DNA from: Mercurialis annua
Lineage: Eukaryota > Streptophyta > Magnoliopsida > Malpighiales > Euphorbiaceae
Reading direction: 5' to 3'
Length of the DNA stretch: 64,000 bases
Assembly: GCF_937616625.2 (NCBI RefSeq)
Contig: NC_065574.1
Location: forward strand, 9,240,501-9,304,500
Below the pieces are notes generated by a model that was not told where the DNA came from, did not search any database, and saw only the letters and a program-made list of their open reading frames with translations. The position numbers and the translations under genes are program-made. Numbering within the stretch: position 1 is the first letter of the stretch; every line of letters begins with the position of its first letter. Shown here one piece after another: positions 48,701 through 60,370 of the stretch.

Positions 48701-50414
48701 TCTGATGCATAAAATTCTCAGACCTTACATCTTTGATCTGACTATCGCTACGTATTATTTCTTAGCCTTATACATATAGCCTCTTTGCTCGCAGCTAAGA
48801 GTCATCCTCAATGCTCTATAGCCACTACTACATTTAATTAACTGATTATCAACTTCTCGCTCCGTTTTCAAAACATTCAGATTAAAAATAAAACATAAGT
48901 TTCACATTTTTTTTTTCACTTTTGGTCGGCCATACTTTACACATTTATGGCCCGACTTTCAAATACATGTACTCTACATGTATATTCCGCACCAGCCAGC
49001 CAAGACTTGATAGTTCCAAGGCCCGTTATCGGAATTTTCACAATTTGAAACCACTGTTTCACAACAGTTTTCAAATTTATTTACATATCTATGGAGCTTA
49101 CATTGATAATCTTAAGTTAATTAAACTCTATAATTCATAATTTCATCACTTGCACTTTTGGCTCACTGCCAAAATTCACGCAAGTTTCCCATCGTTACAA
49201 AAAAAACAAGCATCGTCTACCTCTCCGTTTGACGATCGCAACGGTTAATCTCTAGAGAACCGTCTTAGGAATATCATATTCCAAAATCAAACCGATCCAA
49301 CGGTCCAATTAAAAGATATCAGGGTTTTACTACACCCTATCGGTTTTCAGACATCATCTGAAACTTACTTTATCAATACACTATCTCAATCAACTACACT
49401 CTAAATCGTGCGTTTTCCACTTATCCTTGAGTCTTCCTAAACTCAAGTTATACTAATCACTAGTGTGAAATCACGTATCTCTAACGTCTTAATCACTGCT
49501 CGATCAGTAGGTTATATCTCTTCTTTCTTACTTCTAGTGTCTCAGGGTACAATTCCCTAAACACCTTGTTTAAGGATATTCTTATCCTTAACTTGTCATA
49601 GCTCGGATATGCATTGATATCCGGATACCTGTTGTAGTTCATTTAACTACAAATAGCTGTGTACTTCCCAGTCACAACTTTATTCTCCAACTTCCACTCT
49701 TGTATGCTTCTGTTGCCCCCTCGAGAATCGCTTACTACTTGATCTCGAGTATTTACTTTTGTTACAGAGTTTTGGTCTAGGTATACTTACAAGAAAAACA
49801 AATCTGTTTGAAATATTTCAATCATCTTTGGGCCCTTTCAAAACAATTTGTTCAAAAATTCACTTTTTAAAACATCTGCATAATTGTGCACTAAGGTGAT
49901 GACGTCTCATCTTTAGGCATAATTATGCTTTTAAAATCATTTAAATGAATAACCATAGCAGGTTATATCATTTGGTTTTTGTAAGTTTCCTCCTGACCCT
50001 AAACTCTGTAACCAGTAAGATTTCTCCACAACTACTCCACTTTTATGAATTCGTACTTCCTTTGTCAATCGTCTCCTTGTACAACTATCAAATGACTTCG
50101 ACAGTGTCTTCACGTTATTTCCATGCTTGATATTCAAGCATCGTTATCGAATTATCTAGACGACTCGCACGCGTATATCGCAGTCTTATATCCCAAAAGG
50201 GAAGGCTGAGAACCTATGAAACATAAGAATATATGTAGGAGACATGACTCGAATCCTATGTGCTGCAGTAGTTCCTATGAGTACCTATGACATCTACCCC
50301 ATACTTTATTTCCATGTATCAGCAATGTTTTTAAATTCTCAAGTCCGAGAACCATTGCATACACGACTTACTTGACACGTATCAGCAATGTTTTTAAATT
50401 CTCAAGTCCGAGAA
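45768..50414 (-). other. non-coding internal domain made of serial stem-loops
   Basis: Where gag-pol should be there is no coding region. Instead, short perfect inverted repeats follow one another. Examples: 45982-45999 (8-bp arms), 46025-46040 (16-bp palindrome), 46238-46259 (7), 46364-46391 (9), 46413-46435 (11), 46833-46860 (9) and 46884-46913 (8). Further along: 47380-47408 (8), 47502-47534 (9), 47959-47983 (9), 47986-48005 (7), 48260-48292 (9), 48498-48521 (7) and 48630-48641 (12-bp palindrome). Loops are mostly 1-14 nt. Confidence 0.9.
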
Positions 50415-50421
50415 CCATTGC
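50316..50421. repeat. 43-bp direct duplication beside the PBS
   Basis: 50316-50358 and 50379-50421 are identical 43-bp blocks starting GTATCAGCAATGTTTTTAAA and ending CCATTGC, with 20 bp between. The LTR-proximal copy runs into the PBS. The outer copy lacks the CTCTGATACCA part. Confidence 0.9.
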
Positions 50422-50431
50422 TCTGATACCA
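50415..50431 (-). other. primer-binding site for initiator tRNA-Met
   Basis: The minus strand reads TGGTATCAGAGCAATGG, complementary to the 3' end of plant initiator tRNA-Met. It lies 4 nt inside the right LTR. Confidence 0.92.
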
Positions 50432-52041
50432 ACTTTGTCACGACCCAAATTCATGGATCACGACCGGCGCTAGGGAATGGGAGTGGTTGCTCCGAAACCC
50501 GTAGTAAGCCTAAAATCCTTTATAAATTTTTCGCGTTTTAAAACATAATAAGGTTTGCAACCTCGTTGCATAAATACTTTAACACCTTTATTAAAAACGC
50601 GATCGTAATTCAAGACCATACATCACGTATGATCTGTTTTCAGAAAATACCGTTAAAACCTTTTCTCGTTTAACGAAAACACATTTCTGAAAACTGGGTT
50701 CTTAAAACCCCGATTGTATTTCAAGAAACCAGAACGCAAACATCAATCTCATATGACGTACATGCTCTGTTTCCAATACAATCCTAAAATGCTAAAAATA
50801 TGAAACCAGTGTATCTCTCAAACAACTGGTTAAAGCATTTAAGAAAACACGCAGCTTTTCAATCATATATATATATATACAGTAGTTCAAATCAGAGTTT
50901 ATCAAGATAGTTTGAACTGCTGTAAATAGAAAGACAGACTTCCCAGTACCCAACTACTTGCAGCTCTAGAGGTATGACTGACATTGACTTCCAGAATTAT
51001 TATGGAAGTCCGACCTCGTACTTGATTACCTGAAAAGTGAACATTGGGGAGGGTCAGAAATATAAATATTTCTGAGTGAGTCTACAATTTTACAGTTGAA
51101 TATTCAAATCGCAAATACATAAACATTTGTATATGTAAAATATTACCAATTAGTCGATCCAGATGAAACCCTAAAAGACAGACTATTGTATGGGTCTCAA
51201 CCTACACAATATAGGCCTTAAACCGTGAACTGAATCACTGCCGTCTAAGCCGGGTGTCTGGACCGTAACCGTGAAACTGCCATCACAGTACTGCCTGTGA
51301 CCGTAACCGTTACTGCCGTCTCAGACTGTTAAGTCAGGGTCGCTAGCACTTCCAACGCCCAATGACATTAACTGACCTCTATGTCAGACACAGGCTCGTA
51401 TCGAGAAACACTACTGGTGATCACACAGTCCTATTGACAACCAATAGGAAGCTTGTTCCAATGGATCTTTCATGGTTAAGTTATACTAGTGCGATTTGTT
51501 ATTTAAAAACAGTTTAAATATAAATATTCAAAAGTAAAAACCACAAAGTAAAACTCACAGTACTGTCGTCCCCATTTTTTTTAAAACGTAAGCTCCAAGC
51601 AAGCTTGTCAGTCAAACACGTTGGTGTTTGGCTCACTAGATCGACCACTCGTCGGATCTAATTAAAATTCAAATGTCAAAACACATTAGACATTGAATTT
51701 TAACTCTAGCCCTATCGTATAAACGATAGACTCAATAAACAAACTCTGACACTCTAAATATCGCATATAAACTAATCTCAATATTGAACTTCTCGTTCAA
51801 TATATAATACCACTCTTGGTATGGACTTATAGTCCTTTTAATATTAATCACTTTGATTAATGTAAAGCCTAGTTAAAACGTCGTATCGTTTTAACGTATA
51901 GACTTATATCATTTTAAAATGTTCACCTTTAAACATTTATTGACTGACGGTAAACACACCGTCCTACTAGGCGAAGTCCCCTCAGATTCGCCGCCTGAAA
52001 AGACCCCTTCGGAGTTGGACTACGCGTCCGTGTAGGGCCTG

Positions 52042-52165
52042 TACACGTTCGTGCACTGCCTGTGCACGTTCGTGCACAACCCTTGGCCAATGCACGTTCG
52101 TGCACATGGTACACGTTCGTGCACTTGGTACACGTTCGTGCACTTTTGTGTACGTTCGTGTACAC
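52042..52165. repeat. six-copy CACGTTCGTG quasi-palindrome array (right LTR)
   Basis: This is the same array as at 44359-44482. It lies about 270-390 nt downstream of the minus-strand TATA box, so it should be part of the transcribed leader. Confidence 0.92.
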
Positions 52166-52420
52166 CGTCAGGCCACCCTCGGAACTTCGTTCCCGGGCCG
52201 ATTCCCGACGTGCTTCCTACGTTTATAATATTTTAATTTATTTTCTATTTAATCGATTACTAATTATCGATTATTACCTCGTACTACCGGACTACCGAAG
52301 AAATCGAAGTCGGAATCGCGAAATCGGATCGCGCCGCGCCGGCACCGTCTCACCTTTGCTTGCTAAGCCTAGCAAGCAGGTCCCTCCTTCCCTGCGCAAG
52401 GAAGTGAGGCTGCCCCTCTT

Positions 52421-52434
52421 CTCTATTTATAGAG
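52421..52434 (-). promoter_or_regulatory. LTR TATA box of the Tekay-type element
   Basis: The minus strand reads CTCTATAAATAGAG, a near-ideal plant TATA box embedded in an inverted repeat. Confidence 0.7.
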
Positions 52435-53807
52435 AAATGATTTGGCTAAAGTACCATTAGGTACTAGCTCAATCATGCACTTTAACTCTGATTTTAATTA
52501 GTCGTCCGTAGCCCAAACGGAGACTAATTCTAAATTCCGTCAAACTTTACCCAAAAATCCAATAAAATATAAAACGAATAAAAATATAATTTTTATTCGC
52601 ATCCAACTTATATTTTATTTTAAATAAATCTCCAAAGATTTATTAGGTCTAAATCAGTCCCACTTAAATAAAATTACTACGTCTAAATTTAATGAAAATT
52701 GAACCGTAGCTTCTTCGAATTATTTCGCGAATAATGACACCAAAATTATTCGCTCGGGACTTATATATGATTTTATATTTAATTTAGACCAACTAATAAC
52801 ATTTAATTAGTTTATAACTGAAACTAATTAAAGTTAAAAGTTCAGGGATCAATATGGATATTTTTCCAACTTGGCGCCCACTTCTCCACCGCCTCATTCT
52901 TTTTATTTTCTTTTTATTTTATTTTTTTTAATATATATATTTATATATATATCTTAATTTATATTCGTCCATAACTCGTCAAGCTTTCCGAGTTTCGACA
53001 TTCTAATTTCGGGGTTTTGTCCGAAATCTTAAACTCTCCATTTAGAGTGGTACATTGATATTTTAATTATCAATATATCAATTTATACGACACTAAAGAG
53101 TATTTTCAAATTTATTACTCCCGTTCACACTCGTTTATTAAAATTTAAATTCCCGATTTAAATTTTAAACTCCTATTATTACGATACTCTTTTACGGATT
53201 CGTATAAATTAAATTTACGTTTAAATTTAATTTACGTATTCCGAATCTATTAAATCACTTCCCGTGATTTAATAATCTTAAATAGTCAAACCTACTATTA
53301 TCTTTTGACTATTAAATTTAGTCTTTCCGAATATTTTTCTTAATATTCGAACCCACAAAATATTATTTTTAATATTTTGATTACTCCAATTTGACCTCGT
53401 GGCATATTCTAATTACTTAAAATTACGGGGTATTACAGCCGAGGTGGCGGCCGGAGGTGGTGGCCGGACCGGCGGCGGTTGTTGGCCATATGGTCTGATT
53501 AAACTGTTTTGGGTTTGGTTAGATTAGACTAGGGTGTTTTGGTTTGATTTTGATTTGGTTAAATTAAGGGTGTTTTGGGGTTTTTGAATATTTTTGGACC
53601 TATGATGATGTGGCGCCGTCAAATATTTTTTTTTTTTGCGCCGCCAGCCGCCAAATTTTTTTGTAAGGATATTATCGTCCATAAGTACCGTGAATAAGCG
53701 CCGCCACAAAGGTTGGGGGGTTTAGGGAAGCTTTTGAAAGTATAGGGGGTTTACGGAAGTTAAGGGTAAAGGTCGAGGACCGTCGATGATTAGTAGCCTC
53801 ATCTAGA

Positions 53808-54136
53808 TAAAAAAGTTTTTAACATGCAAACCCAAAAAAACTTCAAATTTTTTTCTTTATATCATAGATTCTTAACATGCAAATAAAAAAATCTTGATAG
53901 AATCAAGATTTATCAAAAAGTATCAAAAAAGAACCTATAAAAGCACACCAAACTCCATCTATGGAGTGATTATTTAAAATAAAAACAAACTAAAAATTGA
54001 AATTCAAGAAAAGGGTGGTGAAGGAGGTAGTTTTCCCGCGAAAAGGCAAGAAAAGAACAGAATTAATAATATTCAACTACAAACGGAACAAACAGTTGAG
54101 CAACCTGAATTAAAAAAAATTGATTTTACAGTGTAA
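53808..54136. other. AT-rich spacer
   Basis: Nothing recognisable beyond short A-rich runs. Confidence 0.4.
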
Positions 54137-54145
54137 TTTTAGAGT

Positions 54146-54525
54146 AGCTTATTTACTTAAAAAATCCCATCTTAAACTTTTTTTTTATTTATACCATGAC
54201 CTTGTAAAAAAGTCATTTGTACTCAATTTTGGGTTTTTAGGTTTCATCTCTACCCAAAAGTACTAAAATTGTCTCTTTTCACTTGAAAAAAAGTTTAAAA
54301 TAATCCTTTAATTTATTTTTATATACTAATTAGACGTATGATATAACCTTGTATTTAATTGTTTTTAAATTTTTCATCCTTTAATTCATTAAATTATCAA
54401 TTATATTTTTGTATAGGTAGAGATGAAACATAAAAACGCAAAATTGGGTACAAATGACTTTTTTATAAGGTCAGGGTATAAACGAAAAAAAAGTTCAAGA
54501 TGAGGGTTTTTTAAGTAATTAGGCC
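54146..54525. mobile_element. MULE-type MITE, relative of 8752-9255
   Basis: The right TIR read inward, GGCCTAATTACTTAAAAAAC, pairs with a slightly eroded left end AGCTTATTTACTTAAAAAAT. Inner arms share TGAACTTTTTTT-like and GACCTTATAAAAAAGTCATT-like words. Nine-base flanks TTTTAGAGT and TTTTAGAGA agree at 8 of 9 positions. Confidence 0.8.
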
Positions 54526-54534
54526 TTTTAGAGA

Positions 54535-55608
54535 ATCTGTTGATAATATTTTAACATTATATACATTATGTTCTTTCCGTCTATTAACTTGTTCTATTTA
54601 TATTTTAATGATACGACCACAATTTTGATTCATTTAAAGTGAAAAATCAAACAAATTTTAAAATTAAGGACCGACTCAAACACCCACTCACATACAAGTA
54701 GAGTGCTAACAAAATTTAAGTTTTTACGATTTATTTAAAATTTGTAAATCTATTTCAATTCAATAATTTAATTACGTTTATTTAATTATTGATTCAATAC
54801 ACATCAGAGAAATGTATACTGTTGGTGGAAGCCAATTTTTTAGATTTTGTCATTGTTGTAATAGAATAATTTCATAAGAAATACCGTTGTGATAAAGTTA
54901 AATTAGAATAATTTAGTATAATAAAATGTAAATTGTGTGTGCAATTTCGTATTAAAAGAGGAAGCAATGAATTGAGAAATGAGTTGAGAATCGCAAGAAA
55001 GTTGCATTTTCATCCAATTTCAGGTAACTTAAGCTTTTTTTTCCTTGTGTTTTGTTATACTGTGCTTCAATTCAACCATTTTTCTTTAGGAACTTGTTCA
55101 AAGCACTGAATTTCACCTTTTAATTTGCTGATTATTTCTCTGACAAAAATGATTTCTTGAGTAGAACTCCATTTTATTTCACATGTAATTATAATGCATA
55201 GAATTATGTAATTGATTATACCAATATAGCCGCCGAGTTTAGTATAGATCATGATGGATATTAGACTTATTATATCCTTCATTTTGATCATCTCTGGTTG
55301 TTGGTAGGGGTAGAGTTCAAACAATTTCCTTCACTTCTTTCGACAATAGAGTAATCGTAAATAATAGCCTGTTCCGTGATTATATAGACCTTGTCGCTGC
55401 TACCTTTGAATCATATGCCTGATAAGGCAACATTGGCCAATCTTTGTGTACACAGTTTTTGATCATTGGAGCGTCGGAGTCATTCAATTATGGGTAGTAT
55501 TCGCCAGCTGAATATTCATTTGCAAACTGAACATCAATCATTGGTGGAAGTGAAGGACAAAGCTTACTTGGAAATGCACTAATTAATACCCTCCTGTCTT
55601 ACTTAGTC
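54535..55608 (+). other. promoter side and split leader of the first TNL gene
   Basis: A non-coding leader exon ending TTTCAG, followed by the donor GTAACT, is predicted at 55023. The second TNL has the same arrangement at 63634, so the two genes share leader structure. No other gene is supported here. Confidence 0.5.
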
Positions 55609-58600
55609 ATGGCTGCTTCTTCCTCTTCTCGCTCTGCCAAGCAATGGAAGTATGAAGTTTTCTTGAGCTTCAGAAGTGAAGACGCTTGCAATTATTTTAC
55701 CAGCCGTCTCTATTCTGCTTTGCGTCGTAAATTCATAAATACCTATGGTGATGATAAACTTATCAGAGGAGGAAAAGAGATAACATTAGAGCTTTTGGAA
55801 GTGATTGAAGAGTCAAAGATTGCTGTAATTGTTTTCTCCAAACACTTTGCTTCTTCAACAGTATGCTTGGATGAAGTGGTTAAGATAATTGAATGCAGTG
55901 AAACTCATGGACAAATAGTCGTGCCAGTGTTTCTCCAGGTAGATCTGTTCGATGTGGGGAACCAAACTGGGAGTTTTGAGTCAGCTTTTGTTAAACATGA
56001 AATCGACAATTTTGACAGGGTTCAGAAGTGGAAGGCTGCCTTGTCCAAAGCAGCTAAAATTGCAGGATGGAACTCCAAGCTCACCAGGTAATTCTGAATT
56101 TCCCTTTTGTATATATATTTTGGCTTGTGAACTGCAATTTGCTAATTGATTATCTGCATTACACATGCTTTAAATTAATTATGTTTATTCTTAAATTGGG
56201 TAGGATAGAGGCCTGGCTTGTTGAAGATATTGTAGAAGATATTATGAAAAAGTTGAGCCAATGTCCATATGATTCAGAGTGCTTGGTGGGAATGAATTCC
56301 CGCATTCATGAGATCACACAAATATTGTCCAATGAGTCAAAAGATGTCCGCATTTTAGGAATTTGGGGAATGGGTGGCATAGGTAAAACAACCCTTGCCA
56401 AAGCTGTTTTCAAGAAGATAGCATGTCGATTTGAAAGCTGCTGCTTTCTTGAAAATGTCAAGGACACTTATGAAAGAGATGGTGGTTATTACTTATTAAA
56501 GGAACTTTTTTTTCAAATATCAGGGGAAAAAGGTATCGGTATAAGCATTTCTAATATTCTGCACTCTCCTTCTATCAAAAGAAAGGTTAATAAAAAGGTC
56601 TTGATTGTTGTGGATGATGTGAATAGAACACAACACTTCGAATTTTTTGAAAAGAATCGCTGTTTTTTCGGCAAAGGAAGCAGAATTCTTGTAACCAGCA
56701 GAGACAAACAAACGCTTTTGAGCAGTGTCGATGACATATACGAAGTTAAGAAATTACATTTGTTTGACGCTCTAACACTTTTGAGGCAGAATGCCTTTAA
56801 GAAAACCTCTCTAGTAGAAGATTATTGGCATTTATCCTCTCTGTATGTTAAGTATGCTAATAGCAATCCCTTGGCTCTAAAAGTCTTAGGCTCCTTTTTA
56901 TCTGACAAAAATAAAAGAGAATGGAACTGTGTTCTGGATAACCTGGCAAGGATTCCTATTAGAGGTGTTCAAGATGTCCTGAGAATTAGTTACGATAGCC
57001 TTGATGATGATGAAAAGGATATCTTTCTTTACATTGCATGTTTTTTTAGAGGACATAGTAGTGAAGAGGTGACAAGAATCCTTAGATGTTGTGGCTTGAA
57101 TGTAAATATTGGATTATGTGTTCTCATGGATAAATCTCTTATAGAGTGGAAAACTTCCGGTAACATACAAATGCACGACTTGCTGCAAGAAATGGGGAAG
57201 GAAATAGTTCTCCAAGAGTCTAGAGAGCCATCCAAAAGGAGCAGATTATGGGATCATGAAGATATTGTTAGTGTGCTCACAAAAAATAATGTAAGATTTA
57301 AGTACTTTGTAAGTGTTTTTTTTACCTTATTATTCATTTTGAAATTTGGTTGAAGTTCTGGTGTCAAAATATTAAATGATATGACATTCTCTTATGCGTG
57401 TTTTCTGTTGGCAGGCAACTGATGCAATTGAAGCAATATTTCTGAACATGTCCAAAATTGAAGCCATAGACTTAAATCCAGATGTTTTTAAGGGAATGCC
57501 TCGTTTAAAATTACTTTCATTCTCCTATGGGTCTGAAACAGAAACAGGTGATAAGGTGCACCTTTCTAAAGGCCTGCAACTTTTCCCCAACGAGTTGCGA
57601 TATTTGTACTGGCATGGGTACCCATTGGAAACTCTGCCGCGCAATTTCCATCAACTGAAAATTGCAGAGCTTCATTTGCCTTACAGCAAACTGAAAATGC
57701 CCCCAAGTGGAGACATGGTCTGTCTCATTATCACAAACTTCAATTTTTGGCTGTTTTATCTTCTTTTATAATTTGATTCCTTTGTTTAACCACAGATTAA
57801 AAGCTTGCAATTCATTGACCTCCATCACTCCATCTGCATTTTCAAAGTTCCAGAGCTTACACTGGCTACAAATCTTGTTCTGCTAAAAGTGTCTGGTTGT
57901 GAAAGATTGAGAAATTTTCCCAGTACAATTGGTTTGATGTCTCTTGAAGCTCTAGACCTTTCCGGTTGCTTGAGACTTGATGCATTTCCAGAGGTTTCAA
58001 GGAACCTAAAATGTCTAGTTTTAAGTAACACAGCAATAAAAGAAGTACCAGCATCACTCGGCTCCCTCAGCAGGCTGGCTATTTTGAAATTGGAATGTTG
58101 CATGAATCTTGAAACTCTCCCAAGCAGCATGTGTAACTTGAAATCTCTTGAATTTCTTGACGTATCTGGCTGCTCACGCCTAAAGCAATTCCCAGAAATC
58201 TCGGAGATCATGGATCATTTTCAGTTTCTTTATCTGGAAGGAACAGCAATTGAAGAGCTACCGTCATCAATTGATAATCTAAAAGCTCTTAGTTCACTGA
58301 AACTTAGGAATTGCAGAAAACTTGCTTATCTTCCGGAAACCCTCGGTAACTTAAAATCTCTTGATATGTTACATCTTCAAAATTGCAGAAAACTTGGAAA
58401 TATGCCAGCAAGTTTAACAGTTTCTTCGAGTATACAAGCCAGTGGATGTTATATGTTAAAATCAGTTTCTGAGCTGAGTAGTTTATCCTCGATATGGAAA
58501 CTAGACCTTAGCAATAACAGATTTGAGTCACTTCCTGGAAGCATACAACAACTGCACCAATTGTGGGAACTCGACATAAGTTTCTGTGATAGGCTAAAAT

Positions 58601-59468
58601 CGTTGTTACATCTTCCTTGGTCTCTACAGTACTTAAATGCTCATGACTGCAGATCATTAGAAAATGTATCAGCCCCTATACCCTTCTTTGGATTTGACGA
58701 CGATATGAGCTCTTATATTGAAGAAAAGAAATTTGAATTTACTAATTGCGTGAAATTGAATCCAAACAAATCGTGGGGCAAGGTTTTGGCAGAAGTGGAG
58801 AATAGGCTTCAACGATCAGCTAGTGCGCTTAACAAAGTAAAGATAATTTCCCCTTCTCTTCTCATTTCAATTTGTCATTGAAATTCACCATTTTTTTATT
58901 GTTGCAGTTTGATAGGAGATACGATACTAGAAGGATGATCATGTATTATGGAAATGAAATTCCACAGTGGTTCACATATACAAGCATGGGTAATTCAATT
59001 AAGATCCCATATTGTAAACATTCTGAAGATTGCTTGTTTTGTTGGGAAAAGGCTGCACTATGCTGTGTTATCGCATTTCCGGATAATTATCACATGAATC
59101 CTGACAGCTTGCTGGAAATTGAATGCAGCTTGTCAAACTATGACAAGGAGTCTTTCACATTCAGGACTTATAGATCCACTGCATTTGAGTATGTGTCGGA
59201 GCACGTAGCCTTATGTTACCCTGTCACGGCTCCACGGCGTAAATATGGCACGGGAGAGTGTCCTTGGTTAGAAATAAAGATATATGGTGAAAATGAACTT
59301 CTGGAGGTGAGCAAGTGTGGAATATATCCTCTATGCAGCTGTACACAGAAATGCAGGCTATTGCCATTGGAAGAGAATGACAATGAAAAACAAGGAGATG
59401 GCCATTGGAACACCAACGGAAGGGAAAAGGAAGAGGAACCACCTTTTAAAATACTAAAACAAGCCTAG
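55609..59468 (+). CDS. TIR-NBS-LRR immune receptor (5 coding exons)
   Basis: Exons 55609-56087, 56204-57290, 57415-57717, 57796-58836 and 58908-59468 join in frame to 1156 aa. The TIR domain spans about residues 14-150 and keeps the NADase-type Glu at 89 (CLDE). Its opening motif is FRSED rather than FRGED and SSxWC is SSTVC. The NB-ARC domain has P-loop GMGGIGKTT (215-223), kinase-2 VLIVVDDV, RNBS-B GSRILVTSRD, GLPL-type NPLALKVLG, RNBS-D FLYIACFF and MHD (483-485). About ten leucine-rich repeats fill exons 3-4. The last exon is a post-LRR C-JID domain (GNEIPQWF). TNLs sense effectors and signal through TIR-made nucleotides via EDS1. No effector can be inferred. Confidence 0.95.
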
Positions 59469-60370
59469 TTTCTCACTATTACACTTGCTGGGGTTTGGTA
59501 AAAATATTGATTTTTTTTCTGTAATTTCATTCTATTTTACATGTAACAATCAAGTCCAAATTGTTATCATACCATAGAAATACCTATAATTCTATTTTTC
59601 GATGCACGTGGAAATCAAATTTCTTATTTGGCTCTCAAAAATTGTATGGATTTAGATTTGAGTCAAATCCAAAACAATTTGCAGATTTTGTGATTATGAG
59701 GAGCAACGGTCAAAGTGTGTACTACTTTTGTGTTACTGGTGATTATGCTACCATAGCCATCTCACATGTTTTAAGGTAACGGGTATGCTCCTATTTACTT
59801 CCTTAAAATTTTTAATTTTATTTATAGATTCTCTTGCATCTTTTGCAACTTATTTTGGATGTTGAACTGTGTTTCAGAGCTGAAGCGCATTCACCAATTT
59901 TTTAGCTTGCTGGAAATTGAATGAAGCTCATCTTACTGACCATTTTATGGTTATTACGCAGGCTCTTGGATTCCCAAGCCACGGTTTGCACGTATATCTC
60001 TAATTCTTGCTACGGATTGAAGCAAATTGTCGGAAAAACAGTGGGTTAGGTACCTCTGAGTTCTGTTGCTTACTTTTGTCATGGTCATTTCGAGACGTGT
60101 TGAATTTTTCTGTAAAACCTTTCTTGATGCAATTTCAAGACAGTTGAAATATTATCAATTGTACTACTTATGGTTGAAAAATCCTCATTTGATTTTTATT
60201 TTTTCAATTTCACTACTTGCAGAATGCATTCAGGAAAGCACAGGCCGGATTGAAACCAAGCTAATAAAGGTGAGTGACATTCCACATAATCACATCATCA
60301 GTACCTTTATCAAAGTATTATAACAAAATAATGTATTATCATTAACTAAAAAGAAAAAAATTGCTCATAA
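59469..60370. other. 3' region between the TNL and F-box genes
   Basis: Possible spliced 3' UTR pieces of the TNL are present: an acceptor-like site near 59961 before GCTCTTGGATTCCC, and TTGCAG near 60222 with a following donor GTGAGT at 60270. There is no separate gene. Confidence 0.4.

Larger units (their letters stand above)
42756..53437 (-). mobile_element. young non-coding (LARD-like) Tekay/Del-type LTR element
   Basis: LTRs of 2999 and 3002 bp (TGTCACGACCC...GGTATTACA) enclose a 4.68-kb interior, with the perfect TSD GCCGA (42751-42755 and 53438-53442). A tRNA-iMet PBS inside the right LTR and a PPT inside the left LTR put it on the minus strand. Very long LTRs, this PPT context and the PBS fit the Tekay/Del chromovirus lineage. 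The interior has no ORF longer than about 72 codons, so it is non-autonomous. By eye I count about four substitutions and two small indels between LTRs, so insertion was recent and a helper must exist or have existed. Confidence 0.92.
50436..53437 (-). repeat. LTR, right copy (5' LTR of the Tekay-type element)
   Basis: This is a 3002-bp direct repeat of 42756-45754. In element orientation it is the promoter LTR. Confidence 0.95.
42135..53798. mobile_element. MULE-like foldback element, split by an LTR retrotransposon
   Basis: A perfect 9-bp TSD, TCATCTAGA, flanks it (42126-42134 and 53799-53807). TIRs starting GGCTAATAATCATCGACGG and, read inward from the right, GGCTACTAATCATCGACGG extend at least 180 bp with high identity. 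They include CCCCCTATACTTTCAAAAG and GGCGGCTGGCGGCGC. Without the nested 10.7-kb element the unit is about 0.98 kb. Nine-base TSD and long TIRs indicate the Mutator superfamily. It has no transposase. Confidence 0.9.
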
